This document shows, in pieces, positions 61,072-64,000 of a stretch of 64,000 bases of DNA. This DNA comes from Butyricicoccus pullicaecorum. Its GTDB lineage: Bacteria > Bacillota > Clostridia > Oscillospirales > Butyricicoccaceae. The notes under the pieces were generated by a model. It was not told the origin of the DNA and ran no database searches. It saw nothing but the letters and a program-made list of their open reading frames with translations. Each line of letters opens with the position of its first letter. The first letter of the stretch is position 1. Made by a program: the position numbers and the translations under genes. The stretch is from NCBI GenBank assembly GCA_018365995.1, contig JAGZIY010000007.1, forward strand, positions 1 through 64,000. Direction: 5' to 3'.

Positions 61072-62136
61072 ATGAAGAAATGGTTCGCTTCCAAAGAAGC
61101 CAAAAAAATTACAGGGATCATATTTATTTTGTGCGCAACATTGGTTGTCCAAATCATAGGATTTTCATATTTTAATGACAGATTGTATCGCATGTCGCTC
61201 GAGCATTCTATGGATCAGGTCGAGGAACTGTCTGTTTTTGCAGAAAAGAACATTCAACTCGAAATTAACCGTTATATCCATATTCTTGAGGTCGTTGAAA
61301 CACAGCTGGATCAAAAAGCGCTCATTCATTCTCAAACCATGATAGACCATCTCCGACAGGCACATCAGTCCTCCGGATTCAAAATGATGGGGCTTTCCGA
61401 CCTGAACGGAAACGGTATTTGCTCCACAGGTGAAAAATATGATATCTCCTATGAAGGTATTCAGCAGCGCATACAAAATGGCGAGGTTTTCATCTCCAAT
61501 GTATTGAAAGATGGAACCGAAATGCTCATTTTCATTGCCATTCCCTTCAAATCAGAAAATCAAATCTGCGGTATCCTGTGGGGAAAATACGCACTTATGG
61601 ATATGGTAGACAATCTGAATTTTTCCGATACCTCCTACAAATATTTCCAAATCATTGATGACAAAGGCAATTACCTTCTGCCCTCCAACAAACAGATCTC
61701 GCAGAACAAATCATCCTATGAGTCCAAAGGAACTATTTGGGATACACTCAATACCTACCATTACACAGACAGTATGTCCCCGAGTCAGCTTTATGAGTCT
61801 ATCCAAAATCGTCAGAGCGGTAACTTCTATCTAAAAAGCGATGGAAAGGGACGCTATATCAATTACCGCCCGCTTGATATCAACAACTGGTACTTATTTT
61901 CTATTCAAGAGGAGGACGGACTGCATGCCTATGTCCATCATACCAGACAAATTGCAGTATACCTCTTTACACTGCTTGCCATTGGTCTGCTCACGATTTT
62001 TGGCATTATTTATAACCTGATTTACAATATGTATAAAAAGCTTGCAAAGCAAAATTCCGAAGTACAAGCCATTAATGCCATGTTCCGTACCACCCTCCAG
62101 CAAACCAAAAGCATCCCATTTGCCATTGACAAATAG
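61072..62136 (+). CDS. Sensor part of a GGDEF signalling protein, cut by an in-frame TAG
   Basis: 354 codons: a short cytosolic start, a membrane segment at about 13-32, an extracellular Cache-like sensor domain (about 40-285) and a second membrane segment at about 290-312, then the start of a PAS-like region (MFRTTLQQTKSIPFAIDK). The TAG at 62134-62136 interrupts the frame; the following codons continue the same protein without shift. A single C-to-T change of a CAG codon would explain it. AGAGGTTTCTCA precedes the ATG. The product could still sense a ligand but cannot signal by itself. Confidence 0.8.
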   Translation: MKKWFASKEAKKITGIIFILCATLVVQIIGFSYFNDRLYRMSLEHSMDQVEELSVFAEKNIQLEINRYIHILEVVETQLDQKALIHSQTMIDHLRQAHQSSGFKMMGLSDLNGNGICSTGEKYDISYEGIQQRIQNGEVFISNVLKDGTEMLIFIAIPFKSENQICGILWGKYALMDMVDNLNFSDTSYKYFQIIDDKGNYLLPSNKQISQNKSSYESKGTIWDTLNTYHYTDSMSPSQLYESIQNRQSGNFYLKSDGKGRYINYRPLDINNWYLFSIQEEDGLHAYVHHTRQIAVYLFTLLAIGLLTIFGIIYNLIYNMYKKLAKQNSEVQAINAMFRTTLQQTKSIPFAIDK

Positions 62137-62145
62137 CTTAAGGAA

Positions 62146-62985
62146 TTGATTTTTTACGGGTATCCCACAAAGGATCTGATCCATCGCTGCACATTTTCTG
62201 ATATGAATCCGAATCGTATGCTAAAGAAAGGGATATTGTCACCGAGCAGTCTAGGGGAATATGCAAAGCTCTATCAAAGCGTTATCATGCAGCATAAAAA
62301 ATGTGATCCTATTGTCCTCCATTGCTGTATTGGCAGCACAAAGGCATGGATTCGTGTCCGTATTATGGAGGCAGATAATCAAACGGAGCAGATGATCGGC
62401 GTTCTGGAGGATTATGGTGAGCAAAGAGAAAAAGAAATCCAAATTGAAAATCATCTAGATGATATCAAGAAAATCGAAAAAAAATCTCAAATCGATTTTC
62501 TGACCAAGCTATATAACCGAGAAGCCTTTGTCAAAAAGCTTGAAACTGCACTAGAGAAGGCTTGGACAAGCCATCAGACCGGTGCGCTGCTCATTCTGGA
62601 TCTCGACCATTTTAAGGAGGTCAATGACCGTATGGGGCATGGAATGGGCGATATCGTACTGCAAAAAACAGCAGACACACTTCAAAGCTTCTTCCGCATG
62701 AACGATATTGTCGGCAGGCTTGGCGGTGATGAATTTGTGGTGTTTGCACACAATATACGAAATGTCACCGCATTTGAACAGCGTATTAAAGAGCTCAACC
62801 GTCTGTTGTGCAAGGTATATCACAAGGGAGAGCAGCATGTTGAAGTCAGTGCTTCTATCGGCATTGTCCTAACGGGCAAGAACCGTTCCAGTTTCCAGAC
62901 ACTTTATGAAAAGGCAGACAAGGCTTTATATCAGGTCAAGCAGGCAAACCGCAATGGCTACCAGATTTATTCTGAACTTTTGTAA
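62146..62985 (+). CDS. PAS-GGDEF part of the interrupted diguanylate cyclase
   Basis: This is the continuation, in the same frame, after the TAG at 62134; the first usable codon is TTG at 62146, without a ribosome site. It holds the rest of the PAS-like domain (to about 62440), a coil, and a GGDEF domain with DFLTKLYNREAF, ALLILDLDHFKEVND and the active site RLGGDEFVVF; RMND five residues before it is an RxxD inhibitory site. It would make cyclic di-GMP from GTP. Whether it is translated by restart, suppression or not at all cannot be told. Confidence 0.8.
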   Translation: MIFYGYPTKDLIHRCTFSDMNPNRMLKKGILSPSSLGEYAKLYQSVIMQHKKCDPIVLHCCIGSTKAWIRVRIMEADNQTEQMIGVLEDYGEQREKEIQIENHLDDIKKIEKKSQIDFLTKLYNREAFVKKLETALEKAWTSHQTGALLILDLDHFKEVNDRMGHGMGDIVLQKTADTLQSFFRMNDIVGRLGGDEFVVFAHNIRNVTAFEQRIKELNRLLCKVYHKGEQHVEVSASIGIVLTGKNRSSFQTLYEKADKALYQVKQANRNGYQIYSELL

Positions 62986-63009
62986 AAAAACAAAAAATGT
63001 GTACAAAAC

Positions 63010-63037
63010 GAGGCTGCCGAACAATTTCGGCAGCCTC
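63010..63037 (+). terminator. Hairpin after the GGDEF gene
   Basis: A perfect 12-bp stem GAGGCTGCCGAA/TTCGGCAGCCTC with a 4-nt loop. A T-run follows only 9 nt later, so termination may be partial. Confidence 0.6.
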
Positions 63038-63069
63038 ATATGCGGTTTTTGATTCCTGCAAATAAATAT

Positions 63070-63098
63070 TTGACAATTTGCTATCCTGTGCCTATACT
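63070..63098 (+). promoter_or_regulatory. Putative promoter of the DUF1275 gene
   Basis: Consensus TTGACA (63070-63075), 17 bp, TATACT (63093-63098), 24 bp before the ATG. Confidence 0.8.
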
Positions 63099-63122
63099 AA
63101 ACTTCGACAGGAGGAAACCCTT

Positions 63123-63842
63123 ATGGAATCTAACAGCAATCAAGAATACTATCTGCGCTGTGAACGGAACTATGTGTTTATGCTGCTAATGGCTGTTTCC
63201 GGCATGATGGGCGCATATACGTTTATATTACGCGGCGGTGCTTTCTGCAATGCACAGACCGCCAATATCGTTATCATGTCGATTGCCTTTGGAGAAGGCA
63301 GATGGAGAGATGGTCTATATTTTTTGATTCCCTTTGCAGCATATATCGCAGGGACATTCCTCTCCGAGGCGCTTCCCTCCGTTGTAAAGCACCATAGTCT
63401 TGTACGATGGGATACCTTGCTCATTGCTGTCGAAACATTTGTACTGTTTCTCATTGGACTGGTTCCGCTCACCGTCCCGCACCAAATCATTCAAATCATC
63501 ATCAATTTTATTGCCGCAATGCAGTTTAACACTTTCCGACAGGCAGAAGGGATTCCCATGGCAACGACCTTCTGCACCAATCACGTTCGTCAGCTTGGCG
63601 TAGCAGCCGCTAAAATTGTGCGAAAACACGATACTGCTGCTGCACGCCGCGGAAAGATTCATCTGCTTATGCTGCTGAGTTTCTTTGGCGGCGGCGTACT
63701 GCTTAGCTTTTCTGTCCAATTTTTACAGGAAAAATCCATTTGGCTGGCAATTGTCCCGCTCTTAATTATTCTTATAAATTTGATTCACGCTGATCTTGTG
63801 AGTGAGCATGACGAACTATCTCGCACGCCGCACGGACATTGA
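63123..63842 (+). CDS. YoaK/DUF1275 family membrane protein
   Basis: A 239-aa membrane protein with about six hydrophobic segments. The DUF1275 pattern is clear: MMGAYTFILRGGAFCNAQTA near residue 28 (Asn/Gln-rich first repeat), then AGTFLSEALPS, and MQFNTFRQAEGIPMATTFCT near 140 with TNHVRQLG. The function of the family is unsettled; a transport role is supposed. AGGAGGAAACCCTT precedes the ATG at 63123; upstream in-frame codons overlap the promoter. A terminator follows. Confidence 0.88.
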   Translation: MESNSNQEYYLRCERNYVFMLLMAVSGMMGAYTFILRGGAFCNAQTANIVIMSIAFGEGRWRDGLYFLIPFAAYIAGTFLSEALPSVVKHHSLVRWDTLLIAVETFVLFLIGLVPLTVPHQIIQIIINFIAAMQFNTFRQAEGIPMATTFCTNHVRQLGVAAAKIVRKHDTAAARRGKIHLLMLLSFFGGGVLLSFSVQFLQEKSIWLAIVPLLIILINLIHADLVSEHDELSRTPHGH

Positions 63843-63896
63843 TGACAGCTTGCAAAAACTTGTTCCATAGAAACCACTAAAATCTATCAAATTTTT

Positions 63897-63941
63897 AGCG
63901 GCGCCTCCCCCAGATCTATCCGTGGGAGGTGCCGCTTTTCC
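63897..63941 (+). terminator. Terminator of the DUF1275 gene
   Basis: A long GC-rich stem (AGCGGC-CCTCCC with GGGAGG-GCCGCT) followed by TTTT. Confidence 0.8.
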
Positions 63942-64000
63942 CCATTGACAAGCATTTGCCTTCATATTTTTTCTTTTTTAGAAATCATTTTCCTTTGCTC

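Noticed and set aside
62134..62136. Pyrrolysine or selenocysteine readthrough at the GGDEF stop
   Set aside because: The codon is TAG, not TGA, and no pyl gene or related signal is in the window; a nonsense change is simpler.

Overview
The window reads as a chromosomal segment of a low-to-mid GC Gram-positive gut bacterium, most likely a Clostridia member near Oscillospirales/Ruminococcaceae. The reasons are the Gram-positive replicase PolC, sigma-A type promoters, strong AGGAGG ribosome binding sites, frequent TTG/GTG starts, an S-layer-homology surface protein, a DUF4358 lipoprotein, and host-glycan genes (sialidase, sialic acid uptake, nagB). The lineage is inferred; no rRNA or tRNA gene is visible.

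Layout. 1-2150: nagB and two small exported or membrane proteins. 2162-6348: a minus-strand cell-surface acylation operon (SGNH hydrolase, DUF4358 lipoprotein, MBOAT acyltransferase, DHHW protein) plus a small ORF. 6546-10530: an MFS/AraC divergent pair and ptsI. 10898-22248: the conserved minus-strand core operon pyrH-frr-uppS-cdsA-dxr-rseP-ispG-polC, ending in two tandemly duplicated small membrane-protein genes. 22445-26116: thiazole/thiamine operon thiS-thiF-thiG-thiH-thiE behind a promoter-plus-terminator leader. 26746-37646: a 10.6 kb accessory block bounded by near-identical 156/162 bp direct repeats. It carries a hexuronate/aldonate-type operon (uxuA-like, SDR, DUF4432, RraA, lactonase, GPH symporter, DUF5054 GH38-like) and a divergent AraC regulator. 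37715-47342: a GH5-like SLH protein, then a sialic acid cluster (AraC, binding protein, two permeases, NanOx-like oxidoreductase, GH33 sialidase). 47620-53277: TetR, an unknown protein, TPR-SUFU, arcC, pyrB-pyrI. 53524-63842: a His/Cys-repeat P-type metal ATPase, an AT-rich islet (unknown, GNAT, SUKH), a cation antiporter, mntP, a response regulator, an interrupted GGDEF protein and a DUF1275 protein.

How it fits together. The sialic acid cluster has the gene order of the Ruminococcus gnavus 2,7-anhydro-Neu5Ac locus, and nagB would complete such a pathway. However, one permease gene appears to carry an out-of-frame internal deletion. The core operon couples lipid-carrier and isoprenoid synthesis, lipid synthesis, ribosome recycling and replication. 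Metal efflux (CadA/ZntA-like, MntP) and ion exchange cluster near the right end.

Main points for a second look: the truncated sialate permease; the in-frame amber codon in the diguanylate cyclase gene; the direct repeats around the uronate block; a promoter-terminator leader present twice (in front of thiS and as an orphan near 39300) whose hairpin differs by pairing-preserving changes; and the tandem small membrane proteins after polC, whose substitutions are almost all synonymous.
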